The notes under the pieces were generated by a model. The model had not been told where the DNA came from. It did not search any database and saw only the letters and a program-made list of their open reading frames with translations. This document shows, piece after piece, positions 38,218 to 47,439 of a stretch of DNA of 64,000 bases. Position 1 is the stretch's first letter, and each line of letters begins with the position of its first letter. The translations under genes and the position numbers were made by a program. This DNA comes from JABDIY01 sp963803875 (GTDB taxonomy: Bacteria > Actinomycetota > Acidimicrobiia > Acidimicrobiales > SZUA-35): the NCBI GenBank assembly GCA_963803875.1, contig CAWDOA010000009.1:1-64000 (forward strand). The letters run 5' to 3'.

Positions 38218-39690
38218 ATGACAACGACAGAAGATCGCCCTCGCACCCTTGCAGAAGGCGATTACAAAGTGGCCAACATCGACCTTCACGGCGTGGGCCG
38301 CAAGCAAATCGAGCTCGCAGAGCACGAGATGCCGGGGCTGATGTCACTTCGGGCCGAGTTTTACGACGAGCAACCATTAAGAGGCGCTCGCATCATGGGC
38401 AGCCTGCACATGACGGTCCAAACCGCTGTTCTCATCGAAACACTCACGGCGCTCGGTGCACAGGTGCGATGGGTGTCCTGCAACATTTTCTCAACCCAAG
38501 ACGAAGCCGCGGCCGCTGTTGTTGTTGGTCCCAACGGGACCACTAATCGACCTGAGGGAGTTGCGTGTTTCGCCTGGAAAGGCGAAACGCTTGAGGAGTA
38601 TTGGTGGTGTACCGACCAGGCGCTGCGGTGGCCAGGCCACGACGGACCCACCCTGATCCTCGATGATGGCGGCGATGCCACGATGTTGGTCCACAAGGGT
38701 GCTGAATACGAGGCGGCAGGGGCAGTTCCCGACGCAACTGAGGACGATCCCGAAGAATGGCATGTCATCATCGATTTGTTGAAGAAGCTGCAGGCCGAGG
38801 ACAGCACCATCTTCAGCCGCATGGCCCCCGGAATCCGCGGCGTGTCAGAAGAAACCACCACCGGGGTCAATCGCCTCTACGAGATGAGCAAAAGCGGTGC
38901 TCTTCGGTTCCCGGCTATCAACGTGAACGACGCTGTCACCAAGTCCAAGTTCGACAACAGGTACGGCACCCGCCACAGCTTGCTCGACGGCATCAACCGA
39001 GGCACTGATGTGATGATCGGGGGCAAGACCGCACTGGTGATGGGGTATGGCGATGTAGGCAAGGGATGCGCCGATGCACTCCGCGGTCAGGGCGCACGCG
39101 TCGTCATCACCGAGATCGATCCGATCTGTGCTCTTCAGGCTGCGATGGACGGCTACGAGGTGACCACGCTCGAACGTATGCTCGACAAGGCCGACATATT
39201 CATCACCTCTACAGGAAACAAGGACATCATCAGCGCCGAGATGATGGGCATGATGAAACAGGGCGCAATCGTGGGCAACATCGGTCACTTCGACAATGAG
39301 ATCGATATGGCGGGCCTGTTCGGTAGCTCCGATATCCAGCGGATCAACATCAAACCTCAGGTCGATGAGTTCCGCTGGCCCAACGGAAAGAGCATCATCG
39401 TTCTGTCCGAGGGACGGCTTCTGAATCTCGGGAACGCTACCGGGCATCCCAGCTTCGTCATGAGCGCTAGTTTCACCAATCAGGTGTTGGCTCAGATCGA
39501 GCTTCACAAGAACGCAGATAGCTACGATCGGCTGTCGGTGACCACGCTTCCCAAGAAGCTTGACGAGAAGGTGGCTCGCCTCCATCTCGATGCACTTGGA
39601 ATTCGGCTGACCAAACTCACCCAGGAGCAAGCCGATTACATCGGCGTCCCCGTCGACGGGCCCTACAAACCCGATCACTACCGCTACTGA
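38218..39690 (+). CDS. ahcY: Adenosylhomocysteinase
   Basis: The 490-residue product splits S-adenosylhomocysteine to homocysteine and adenosine, clearing the by-product of methylation. Clear signatures: GARIMGSLHMTVQTAVLIETL, VRWVSCNIFSTQDEAAAA, the NAD site GYGDVGKGCADALRG, TSTGNKDII, NIGHFDNEIDM and the C-terminal KPDHYRY. The insert of about 40 residues (ILDDGGDATMLVHKGAEYE) is the usual long form. ATG 38218 is the conserved start. A tandem repeat follows immediately after the stop. Confidence 0.98.
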   Translation: MTTTEDRPRTLAEGDYKVANIDLHGVGRKQIELAEHEMPGLMSLRAEFYDEQPLRGARIMGSLHMTVQTAVLIETLTALGAQVRWVSCNIFSTQDEAAAAVVVGPNGTTNRPEGVACFAWKGETLEEYWWCTDQALRWPGHDGPTLILDDGGDATMLVHKGAEYEAAGAVPDATEDDPEEWHVIIDLLKKLQAEDSTIFSRMAPGIRGVSEETTTGVNRLYEMSKSGALRFPAINVNDAVTKSKFDNRYGTRHSLLDGINRGTDVMIGGKTALVMGYGDVGKGCADALRGQGARVVITEIDPICALQAAMDGYEVTTLERMLDKADIFITSTGNKDIISAEMMGMMKQGAIVGNIGHFDNEIDMAGLFGSSDIQRINIKPQVDEFRWPNGKSIIVLSEGRLLNLGNATGHPSFVMSASFTNQVLAQIELHKNADSYDRLSVTTLPKKLDEKVARLHLDALGIRLTKLTQEQADYIGVPVDGPYKPDHYRY

Positions 39691-39691
39691 G

Positions 39692-40000
39692 TTGTCCCTC
39701 CGGGGGCCTCTTTGCTCGCCTTCGTGCCTTCCTGTTCGTGTTCTCGCGCTGCTTCCCTCGTTCCTCGGTCGGCTTCGCTTCACGAACCCGGCACTTCGGG
39801 TCGCTCCGGGACGGGTTGTCCTTCCGGGGGCCTCTTTGCTCGCCTTCGTGCCTTCCTGTTCGTGTTCTCGCGCTGCTTCCCTCGTTCCTCGGTCGGCTTC
39901 GCTTCACGAACCCGGCACTTCGGGTCGCTCCGGGACGGGTTGTCCTTCCGGGGGCCTCTTTGCTCGCCTTCGTGCCTTCCTGTTCGTGTTCTCGCGCTGC
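39692..40000. repeat. 124-bp tandem repeat, about 2.5 copies
   Basis: Copies at 39692-39815, 39816-39939 and a partial at 39940-40000 are almost identical (for example TTGTCCCTCC versus TTGTCCTTCC). The unit begins with CCTCCGGGGGCC and ends with a small hairpin ACCCG-GCACTT-CGGGT. As 124 is not a multiple of three, long open frames across it change frame in each copy and are not genes. It starts one base after the ahcY stop. Confidence 0.92.
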
Positions 40001-40084
40001 AGTCGCCTGCAGCGCGCCCGTTCCACGGAGGTTCCTAGCGTTGCGGGTTCCTTTCGGTGTGATGTTCTTGGGGCGTGCTAACCG

Positions 40085-40564
40085 ATGAGCACGATCTCTG
40101 CCATTTTCTTGGCGTTCGTACTCGGAATTGCATCCTTCGCCAAAGCAAGCGACATCGCCCAAACCCGCAGCGGGTTCGTCGATCTGGGTCTTCCCCGAGC
40201 GGGATTGTTGGCCTGGGCCGTACCAGCGATGGAGGCGGCTGTCGCAGTACTGCTGTTGGTAACACCTGGCTGGGGGGGAGTCGCCGCATTCGCTCTGCTG
40301 AGTGGTTTCACCGTGGTGCTCGTTCTTACCATCGGATCTGGGCGGATCGTTCCGTGTCGATGTTTTGGTGGTACCACCAGCGATCCAGTGTCTTGGGGGC
40401 AGGTTGCGCGAAATGTCTGGCTTCTGTGCCATGCGACCGTTGCATCCCTGGCGACGTCGTTGGCGCGTCCGACCTTGCTCGAGCTGGTCATAGGAGGCGC
40501 GAGTATTGGAGTTGGCCCGATTGTCATTTCCTACATCGACGCTCGGTTTAGAGTCACAACATGA
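40085..40564 (+). CDS. MauE/DoxX-like membrane protein
   Basis: A 159-residue four-helix protein: ISAIFLAFVLGIASFAKASD, the RAGLLAWAVPAMEAAVAVLL helix, LLSGFTVVLVLTIGSGRIVPCRCFGG with a CxC pair, and a C-terminal helix. This matches the MauE-like methylamine-utilisation membrane domain, often linked to disulfide or thiol redox on the outside. It is coupled by ATGA overlap to a tiny lipoprotein gene. Confidence 0.82.
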   Translation: MSTISAIFLAFVLGIASFAKASDIAQTRSGFVDLGLPRAGLLAWAVPAMEAAVAVLLLVTPGWGGVAAFALLSGFTVVLVLTIGSGRIVPCRCFGGTTSDPVSWGQVARNVWLLCHATVASLATSLARPTLLELVIGGASIGVGPIVISYIDARFRVTT

Positions 40565-40734
40565 GCTGGCGTCTCACACTCGTAGCCCTAGCGTTGGTGG
40601 CCGGCGCTTCGTGCGGTGTCGGCAGTGATGCGGAGGACCCGACAAACCAGCCTGATGTCACCGTGCTGGGAACAACGGTGGCGACCGGGCAGCCTCGGCC
40701 CACTATTGGTTCAGCGGTCTCTACCGAGCGCTGA
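40561..40734 (+). CDS. Small putative lipoprotein, 57 residues
   Basis: Reading from the ATG that overlaps the MauE-like stop (ATGA), the product begins MSWRLTLVALALVAGASCGV, a short signal with a candidate lipid-modified Cys18, then about 39 Thr/Pro/Asp-rich residues (EDPTNQPDVTVLGTTVATG) and stops at TGA. Translational coupling and the signal make it credible despite its size. No family recognised. It ends 15 bases before the convergent comF end. Confidence 0.65.
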   Translation: MSWRLTLVALALVAGASCGVGSDAEDPTNQPDVTVLGTTVATGQPRPTIGSAVSTER

Positions 40735-40749
40735 CCGGAGCGACCATGA

Positions 40750-41361
40750 TCAAGCTCGCACGGCTAGAGCGGCTGCGACGATGTCTATCCCCGGTGCGTT
40801 GTGTCTGAGCAACCGGGCGGCGGTGCTAACGCTTGCTCCGGTCGTGATGACGTCGTCGATGAGGAGTATCTGCTCGCGCTGGGGCTGTGTGAGCCAGGCG
40901 CCCCGCACCCCAAGCCTCGGCCCTTCGAGTCGGACAGAGCGAGAGCCGCCGAATTGACCTCGTCCGAAACGGACAAACGCCGCCGCTACCGGCACCTGCA
41001 GTTCCTGACCTACACGCGTCGCCAGTATTCTGCCCTGATCGAAACCTCGACGTCGTCGCCCTCGGGGGCTGGGCGGAATCCACGTGATGACCGAAGCGCT
41101 CCGGGCGTAGGGTCTCAGTTGTTGGGCCAGAGGCAGGGCAAGACGCTTCATCAGCTTGCTTCCTCCCAGGCTCTTGGCTGCGGTAACAAGGGGCGCTGTC
41201 GTCTCGTCGTAGCGCCACAAAACCACGGTTTGGTCCACCGCCGACACCGTCGTCGGCGGAGCCGGGGTGAGTGCCGCACCGCAGGGCATACAGATCAGCC
41301 TCAGACTTGGGTGACGGCACCGACGATCGATTGCCCGACCACAGACCGGGCAACGAACCAT
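40750..41361 (-). CDS. comF: ComF-family protein
   Basis: About 203 residues: N-terminal CPVCGRAIDRRC and CMPCG zinc-finger-like cysteines, then a phosphoribosyltransferase domain with PSPRGRRRRGFDQGRILA and ILLIDDVITTGASVSTAA (PRPP loop). ComF proteins take part in DNA uptake and may also have a housekeeping role; the family often lies near secA as here. ATG 41361 is preferred over 41370 because it begins at the zinc finger. Confidence 0.93.
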   Translation of the reverse strand: MVRCPVCGRAIDRRCRHPSLRLICMPCGAALTPAPPTTVSAVDQTVVLWRYDETTAPLVTAAKSLGGSKLMKRLALPLAQQLRPYARSASVITWIPPSPRGRRRRGFDQGRILATRVGQELQVPVAAAFVRFGRGQFGGSRSVRLEGPRLGVRGAWLTQPQREQILLIDDVITTGASVSTAARLLRHNAPGIDIVAAALAVRA

Positions 41362-41400
41362 CAACAACATAAACGTAAACTAGCGTAAGTATACGAATCC
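41362..41400. promoter_or_regulatory. Divergent promoter region with 10-bp spaced CGTAA repeats
   Basis: The 39-base spacer between comF and the receiver gene is AT-richer than its surroundings and contains CGTAAACTAG then CGTAAGTATA, two CGTAA copies exactly one helical turn apart, followed by CG. A repeat of this kind could be an operator for a small helix-turn-helix regulator; no regulator is identified. Confidence 0.35.
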
Positions 41401-42039
41401 GTGAACATGTGTAAGGCCGCGGTGCAAAGTGTCCGATACTCCTTCGTGTCCGATTCAACAGTCACGGTTGCTCTGTGTGAAGACCACGAGGTGTATCGCC
41501 GCGAGCTGATGACAGCGCTTGAGAGTGACACCGACATCGTGGTTGTCGCCGAGGCCGAACTGCCCGGTGGCCTCGGCCCCATCATCTCAGACCATCCACC
41601 CGATGTGATCGTCGTCGACCTGACCCCTTCGAAGGGAGACCCGATCGAGATCATCAAAACCCTGCGCACTCACATGCCCGATTCAGCTGTCCTCGCCGTC
41701 GGCGGACCAAACGACGATCTGGCCCCAGCTCTACTTGCGGGTGCACTGGGCGCCGTCGACAAGAACATCGCACTCGACATGGGCGGCCTCATCGTTCATG
41801 CACTGGCTTCGGGAAAGCTCTTCCTGGACCGGAGGGCAGCGCAATCGCTCCTTCGAGCTCTGCACGCCCATCCCCGTCGCACTTCGATACCGCAAACACA
41901 GCTCGAACTGGTTGACGCGCTCGCCCAAGTGGCAACCATCGCAGAACTCGGAAGAGACAGCTTCGCTGGGGCCAAGAACGAACGCGAACTTGTAGCCCTT
42001 CTGTCCACGCTCCGAGCAACCCGATCCACAGACGGCTAG
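41401..42039 (+). CDS. Response-regulator receiver protein without DNA-binding output domain
   Basis: The 212-residue product has a receiver domain at about 20-140: VTVALCEDHEVYRRELM with acidic pair E27-D28, phospho-acceptor D73 in PDVIVVDLTP, and a final GALGAVDKNIAL with the conserved Lys. The usual Thr/Ser after strand 4 is Gly. The remaining 80 residues contain no LuxR-type helix-turn-helix (TQLELVDALAQVATIAELGR). No sensor kinase is adjacent. GTG start. Confidence 0.8.
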   Translation: MNMCKAAVQSVRYSFVSDSTVTVALCEDHEVYRRELMTALESDTDIVVVAEAELPGGLGPIISDHPPDVIVVDLTPSKGDPIEIIKTLRTHMPDSAVLAVGGPNDDLAPALLAGALGAVDKNIALDMGGLIVHALASGKLFLDRRAAQSLLRALHAHPRRTSIPQTQLELVDALAQVATIAELGRDSFAGAKNERELVALLSTLRATRSTDG

Positions 42040-42141
42040 CGCCGGTCACGTTCAGTTGTTCAGGTCCTCGTACCGACACCTTGGGGTTCCCCGACATGTG
42101 AGCCAGGGGCTCGGTTCGGTGAGGATAGGCTTGTTCCGGCT

Positions 42142-44886
42142 ATGAAGCTCTTCGACAAGATTCTCAAAGCGGGCGACGGAAAACGCCTGAAGACGATCCA
42201 ATCAGTGGTTGCACCCGTCAACGCGCTCGAACCTGAGTTCGAAGCGATGAGCGACACTGATCTCCAAGCAAAGACCGGGGAGTTCCGCAACCGGCTCGAC
42301 AACGGCGAGTCTCTCGACGACCTCGTGGTCGAGGCCTTTGCCGTAACTCGCGAGGCTGCCAAACGAGTCTTCGGGCAACGTCCTTACGACGTCCAGCTGA
42401 TGGGCGGGGCTGCCCTTCATTTCGGTTGGGTGGCAGAAATGAAGACCGGTGAAGGCAAGACCCTTGTTTCCACCCTTCCGGTCTATCTCAACGCTCTCGC
42501 CGGACAGGGCGTGCACCAGATAACGGTCAACGAGTACCTGGCCTCACGTGATGCCGAGTGGATGGGGTCGCTCCACAAATGGCTCGGGCTTAGGGTTGGG
42601 TTGGTCGTGCCTGGAATGCCCAGCGGGCCGAACAAGAAGGCACAATACGACGCCGATATCACTTACGGAACCAACAACGAGTTCGGCTTCGACTATCTGC
42701 GTGACAACATGGCACGCGACCGTGCCAGCATGGTGCAGCGAGGCCACCACTACGCCATCGTCGACGAGATCGACTCGATCCTCATCGACGAAGCCCGTAC
42801 CCCGCTGATCATCAGCGGCAAGGTGAAGGGTGCGGCAGATCTCTACGATCGTTTCTCCCAAATCGCTGGTCGATTGCGACCCGACGACGACTACGAGGTT
42901 GACGAAGAGAAGCGGCTGGTCACCGTTACCGAGGAAGGGATCAACACTGTTGAAGCGGCTCTTGGGATCGAGAACCTCTACGACGGAGTGCAGGGAGATC
43001 TCGTACATCATCTGAACCAGGCGCTGCGGGCCAAAGAGCTGTTCAAACGCGACAAGGACTACCTGATCCAAGACGGCGAGGTGAAAATCGTCGACGAGTT
43101 CACCGGCCGCGTCCTTGAAGGCCGACGTTGGTCGGATGGTCTGCATCAGGCAGTCGAGTCCAAGGAGGGCGTCGCCATCAACGATGAACAGCAGACGATG
43201 GCGACAGTCACTTTGCAGAACTATTTCCGTTTGTACGAAAAGCTTTCAGGAATGACAGGCACGGCTCAATCAGACGCCGCCGAGCTCGAAACAACCTACA
43301 AATTGCCGGTTGTGTCGATCCCTACCAACATGCCACTCATCCGTAAGGATGAAGCTGACTTCATATACAAGAACGAAGTCGGCAAATACGAAGCGATCGT
43401 CGCAGACGTCGAAGAACGGGTGAAGCAAGGACAACCGATTCTTGTTGGAACCGCCTCGGTGGAAAAATCTGAGAAGATCAGTCAACTCTTCGATGAAAAC
43501 CGAATCGAGCACGAGGTACTCAACGCCAAGCAACACTTCCGGGAAGCCGACATCGTGGCCCAGGCAGGTGCTCCTGGGGCAGTCACCGTGGCTACGAACA
43601 TGGCGGGGCGAGGGGTCGACATCGTGCTGGGTGGAAATCCTGAGAAGTTGGCCGAACGTGACACCAAGGCTGAGGGTCTCGAATTGGGCACCGACGATTG
43701 GGATGCCTACTACCAGAAGCGGATGGACTACTGGATCCCAATCTGCGCAGAGCGACGAGAACTCGTCGAAGCAGCAGGCGGCCTCTACGTGCTGGCAACC
43801 GAGCGCCACGAATCCCGACGAATCGACAATCAGCTCCGAGGCCGTTCCGGCCGCCAGGGCGAGCCGGGTGAAAGTCGCTTCTACCTCAGCCTCGACGATG
43901 ATCTGATGCGCATCTTTGCCAGCGGCACCCTCAGTGGGGTGATGGACCGGGCCATGCCCGACGACGTTCCGATCGAGTCCAAGATGGTGTCCAAATCAGT
44001 TGAGCGGGCTCAAACCACCGTCGAGCAGCGCAACGCTGAAACCCGCAAGAACGTCCTGAAGTACGACGAGGTCTTCAACCAACAGCGGAAAATCATTTAC
44101 GGTCGGCGGCTCCAGCTGATGGATCAGGGCGATCTCCGAGACGAGACACTCGAGGCAATCGAGACCACCGCCCAGGGACTCGTTTCTACCCACTGCGCCG
44201 AGAATCTGGATGACACTTGGGATCTCGAGGGGCTCATCACCGACACCAAGCAGTTCTGGCCAACCGAGTTGACTCACGATGACTTGATTGACGCCGACGG
44301 TCTTGCAGGCCTCACCGAGCGGCTCGCTGAAGATGCGATCGCGATTTATGAAGAGCGCGAGGCCGAGATGGGTGCCGATGTGATGCGGCAGGTCGAGAAC
44401 CAGATCATGCTTCAGCTGATCGATCAGCGGTGGCGAGAGCACCTCACTGAAATGGATCAACTGCGGCAGGGCATCGGCCTTCGTGCGATGGGCCAACGCG
44501 ACCCTCTCACCGAATTCCAGCGGGAAGGTTTCGACATGTTCGCCGGCATGATGGCGGCGCTACAGAACGATTTCGTCCGCTACGTCATGCACGTCCAGCT
44601 GGTGGAGAAATCTCCACCGCAGGAGAGCAAGGCTCCAGAGGATGCTCCGTTCCCCAAAGCCGTCGGCGCCGTGGCGGCAAAGGGATTGAACGCACCGGTG
44701 CCCACAGCCACCGACGTGCACGCAGAGAAAGCCGACGCCGATAGCGGAGCCAAGCCGGGACAACCGCCGGAACCAGAGCGTGTGAACAAGCCAAAAGTGA
44801 ACGACGAATGGGCCAACACCGGTCGCAACGAACCATGCCCGTGCGGTAGCGAAAAGAAGTACAAGAAGTGCCATGGGGCCAGGTAA
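42142..44886 (+). CDS. secA: Protein translocase subunit SecA
   Basis: The 914-residue ATPase drives Sec export. Walker A MKTGEGKTLVS (about 100-110), VDEIDSILIDEARTPLIISG, the cross-linking domain, SGMTGTAQSDAAELE, TNMAGRGVDIVLGGNP, the helical scaffold RNVLKYDEV-like stretch, and the C-terminal zinc site CPCGSEKKYKKCHG. A variable linker (about 830-890) precedes the zinc site. Followed three bases later by prfB, a common bacterial order. Confidence 0.99.
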   Translation: MKLFDKILKAGDGKRLKTIQSVVAPVNALEPEFEAMSDTDLQAKTGEFRNRLDNGESLDDLVVEAFAVTREAAKRVFGQRPYDVQLMGGAALHFGWVAEMKTGEGKTLVSTLPVYLNALAGQGVHQITVNEYLASRDAEWMGSLHKWLGLRVGLVVPGMPSGPNKKAQYDADITYGTNNEFGFDYLRDNMARDRASMVQRGHHYAIVDEIDSILIDEARTPLIISGKVKGAADLYDRFSQIAGRLRPDDDYEVDEEKRLVTVTEEGINTVEAALGIENLYDGVQGDLVHHLNQALRAKELFKRDKDYLIQDGEVKIVDEFTGRVLEGRRWSDGLHQAVESKEGVAINDEQQTMATVTLQNYFRLYEKLSGMTGTAQSDAAELETTYKLPVVSIPTNMPLIRKDEADFIYKNEVGKYEAIVADVEERVKQGQPILVGTASVEKSEKISQLFDENRIEHEVLNAKQHFREADIVAQAGAPGAVTVATNMAGRGVDIVLGGNPEKLAERDTKAEGLELGTDDWDAYYQKRMDYWIPICAERRELVEAAGGLYVLATERHESRRIDNQLRGRSGRQGEPGESRFYLSLDDDLMRIFASGTLSGVMDRAMPDDVPIESKMVSKSVERAQTTVEQRNAETRKNVLKYDEVFNQQRKIIYGRRLQLMDQGDLRDETLEAIETTAQGLVSTHCAENLDDTWDLEGLITDTKQFWPTELTHDDLIDADGLAGLTERLAEDAIAIYEEREAEMGADVMRQVENQIMLQLIDQRWREHLTEMDQLRQGIGLRAMGQRDPLTEFQREGFDMFAGMMAALQNDFVRYVMHVQLVEKSPPQESKAPEDAPFPKAVGAVAAKGLNAPVPTATDVHAEKADADSGAKPGQPPEPERVNKPKVNDEWANTGRNEPCPCGSEKKYKKCHGAR

Positions 44887-44889
44887 GTC

Positions 44890-45987
44890 GTGGCTGATAT
44901 CGATGATGTCATTCAGGAATTGCGTCGAGACCTGGACGAGGCCGACGAGTACCTGAAGATCGAGCGCCTGAAGGCTCGGCTTCCTCAGCTGGAAACAGAA
45001 ATGGGACGCCCCGATCTTTGGGATGACTCCGAACGCGCCCGGGAGGTTCAGACCGAGTTCACCTCGGTGAAGAGTGACCTTGACCTTTACGACGAACTAG
45101 GCGGTCACGTCGATGACCTCGAGGCCCTTGTGGAGTTGGCGGCGGAGGAAGGCGATGGTTCCCTCGACGTTGAAATCACCGAGCTTTCCGAAAGTCTGAC
45201 TCACCAGTTCGCTCAACTCGAACTCCGAGCCTTGTTCACCGGCGAATACGACCAGGGCGATGCCGTGTGCGAAATTCACAGCGGCGCAGGCGGAACCGAT
45301 AGCCAGGACTGGGCTGAGATGCTCTACAAGATGTACGAGCGATGGGCCAAGAACAAAGGCTTTTCGATTGAGGTTGACGACTGGCAGGAGGGTGCCGAGG
45401 CCGGGATCACCACCGCAGTGTTCAATATCCGTGGACGGTATGCCTACGGTCTTCTTCAAGCCGAACGCGGCGTTCATCGGCTCGTTCGGATCTCGCCATT
45501 CGACCAACAAGCTCGTCGGCACACCGCTTTCGCCAGCTTTTCGGTATGGCCCGATGTGGAAGAGAGTGCTCAGACCATCGACATCCCCGACAAGGACCTC
45601 CGGGTTGATGTCTTTCGATCTTCCGGTGCGGGTGGCCAGCACGTCAACACCACCGATTCGGCGGTGCGGATCACGCATCTCCCTACCGGCACGGTTGTCT
45701 CCTCCCAGGACGAGCGGAGTCAGCATCAGAACCGAGAAACGTGCATGAAGAAGCTCACGGTGCGGCTCCTCGAGCTGGAACGGCAGAAGCGAGAAGATGA
45801 ACTAGCCGCCGAAGCGGGGGAATCAAAGAGCACCGAGTGGGGCAGTCAGATCCGCAGCTACGTGCTCCAGCCTTATGAACAAGTGAAAGATGAGCGAAGC
45901 GGCCTAACGTCTGGCAACCCCAAGGGTGTTCTCGACGGCGACGTGGAACCGTTCATGGAAGCCTGGCTCCGCTGGCGTCGTCACTGA
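44890..45987 (+). CDS. prfB: Peptide chain release factor 2
   Basis: The 365-residue product has the stop-codon recognition tripeptide SPF (202-204) for UGA/UAA and the catalytic GGQ (248-250) in RSSGAGGQHVNTTDSAVRIT. A coiled-coil domain 1 precedes it. There is no in-frame UGA or programmed frameshift near codon 25; the gene reads straight from GTG, as in other actinobacteria. Convergent with the polyamine operon across a strong hairpin. Confidence 0.98.
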   Translation: MADIDDVIQELRRDLDEADEYLKIERLKARLPQLETEMGRPDLWDDSERAREVQTEFTSVKSDLDLYDELGGHVDDLEALVELAAEEGDGSLDVEITELSESLTHQFAQLELRALFTGEYDQGDAVCEIHSGAGGTDSQDWAEMLYKMYERWAKNKGFSIEVDDWQEGAEAGITTAVFNIRGRYAYGLLQAERGVHRLVRISPFDQQARRHTAFASFSVWPDVEESAQTIDIPDKDLRVDVFRSSGAGGQHVNTTDSAVRITHLPTGTVVSSQDERSQHQNRETCMKKLTVRLLELERQKREDELAAEAGESKSTEWGSQIRSYVLQPYEQVKDERSGLTSGNPKGVLDGDVEPFMEAWLRWRRH

Positions 45988-46248
45988 GTCTTCCCCGCCA
46001 GTGGGCCGTTTTCGCCAACTCGTCGGCCCTGGCGGCCTTCGGAGTTGCTGGAGGTTCCGCTGGCATCGCCCGTTTCTCCGGCCCCCGGCGTTCTCACTCG
46101 GCGGGCCGGCTCCTTCGTCGCGTTGCACCGTGTCGCTTCACGGCTCATCCTTGGTTGGTCTCGAACCAGGTCGAAAGGTCGCTTTGTGGTCCTTGCGAAA
46201 CTCGGCTCGCAAGGCATCCTCGGCTTTGGGCGCGCTGGCGGTTTGTGC
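45988..46248. other. GC-rich spacer with repeat-like sequence, no gene
   Basis: Between prfB and potD, this stretch shares short themes with the dispersed spacer repeats elsewhere (for example CGCTTCACGG, CGGCCTTCGGA) but no full copy. Open frames are low-complexity and unlike proteins. Confidence 0.45.
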
Positions 46249-46282
46249 GGGTCTGACCCTTCCTTTTGGAAGGGTCAGACCC
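46249..46282. terminator. Strong bidirectional hairpin between prfB and potD
   Basis: A perfect 15-bp inverted repeat, GGGTCTGACCCTTCC / GGAAGGGTCAGACCC, with a TTTT loop. It lies between two convergent operons and can act in both directions. No long T-run follows on either strand. Confidence 0.82.
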
Positions 46283-46298
46283 CTGTCAGACCGTGTTG

Positions 46299-47402
46299 TT
46301 AGCCTTTGGCTTTGGTGAAGGCATCGGAGTAGTTGGTCTCGAATTCGCCGGTGTCGGCGATTGATTCCACGCTGTCGAGTCCGCCCACCAGCACCTCCGG
46401 GGAGGTGATGAAGGCACGAAGCTCTTCGTCCAGACCATCGACTGCGGCGCCGTTGGGAGTTCCGTAGTAGTTCCAGTTCGAAAGCGTGGCGCCTTGTTCT
46501 CCATCGAGCAGCCAGTTGATGAACGTGTGAGCCGTGCAGGGATGGGGCGCATCGAAAGCTACGGCCATGTTGTCCACCCAGCGAGTCCCTCCTTCTTCGG
46601 GAACAAAGAAGACATAGTCCTCGGGATTGTCGGTTCCGAGGAACTGGGTGAATGCGTCGCCGGAATAGACATGTCCGATCACACTCTCACCGCTGGTGAG
46701 CAACTCGTCGGAGGAGTCGGTGTTGAACGCCAACAAGTTGTCGCGGGCACCGGCAATCACAGCTTCGGCTTCGGCGAGCTCACCCTCGTCAGTTGAATTG
46801 AGCGAATACCCCAACGACTTGAGAGCTGCACCCAATGTCTCCCGTGGGTCGTTGAGCAACGTAATCTTTCCCTTGTAAGCATCGGCTGCATCGCCGAACA
46901 CGAGGTCCCATGATCGAGGGAAGTCGGTGCCGACCACGGCAGTATTTACACCGAGACCCGTGAAACCCCACTGGTAGGGGACCGAGTACTTCTGTTCGGG
47001 GTCATAGCTCGGGTTGGCGAACTCGGACGAGATGTTGCTCGCATTTGGGATGACATCAAAGTTAAGCGGCTGGATGAAGCCGCCATCGATCATGATTCCC
47101 ACCATGTAGTCAGACGGAACGATCACGTCGTAGCCCGAACTGCCGGCTGCGATGATTGGCTGCATCGCCTCGTTGGAGTCGTAAACATCCATCGTCACAT
47201 CGATGCCGAACTCGTCGCCGAACGCTTGTAGGTGATCGGGGTCGATGTATTCGGCCCAGTTGTACAGCGCCAGGTTGCCGTCGACCTCACCTACCTCGCA
47301 CGAGCCAGCGCTGGATTCCTCGCTGTCGCTCCCGCACGCCCCGGCAATGAGGGCGATAACGGCTATCACCCCGAGCCATCTCAATATTGTCGATTCCTGC
47401 AT
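46299..47402 (-). CDS. potD: Spermidine/putrescine ABC transporter substrate-binding lipoprotein
   Basis: The 367-residue product has a lipoprotein signal (LGVIAVIALIAGACGSD) and a PotD-type periplasmic binding fold: NLALYNWAEYIDPDHLQAF, YDVIVPSDYMVGIMIDGGF, VPYQWGFTGLGVNT, EEGGTRWVDNMAVAF. It captures polyamines for PotABC. ATG 47402 is preceded by GGAAGAAA; an upstream TTG at 47426 is weaker. Last gene of the leftward operon, 37 bases after potC. Confidence 0.93.
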   Translation of the reverse strand: MQESTILRWLGVIAVIALIAGACGSDSEESSAGSCEVGEVDGNLALYNWAEYIDPDHLQAFGDEFGIDVTMDVYDSNEAMQPIIAAGSSGYDVIVPSDYMVGIMIDGGFIQPLNFDVIPNASNISSEFANPSYDPEQKYSVPYQWGFTGLGVNTAVVGTDFPRSWDLVFGDAADAYKGKITLLNDPRETLGAALKSLGYSLNSTDEGELAEAEAVIAGARDNLLAFNTDSSDELLTSGESVIGHVYSGDAFTQFLGTDNPEDYVFFVPEEGGTRWVDNMAVAFDAPHPCTAHTFINWLLDGEQGATLSNWNYYGTPNGAAVDGLDEELRAFITSPEVLVGGLDSVESIADTGEFETNYSDAFTKAKG

Positions 47403-47439
47403 AAGTTTCTTCCTTTGGTTGCTCAATATATTTGTCGAT

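Noticed and set aside
39692..40000. CRISPR array
   Set aside because: The units are 124 bp, directly adjoining without variable spacers, and no cas genes are present.
39617..40432. Arg-rich repetitive open frames on both strands across the 124-bp array
   Set aside because: The unit length is not a multiple of three, so each copy is read in a different frame; the apparent protein repeats are by-products of the DNA repeat.
44890..45987. Programmed frameshift in prfB
   Set aside because: The gene reads as one frame from GTG to stop with no early in-frame UGA.
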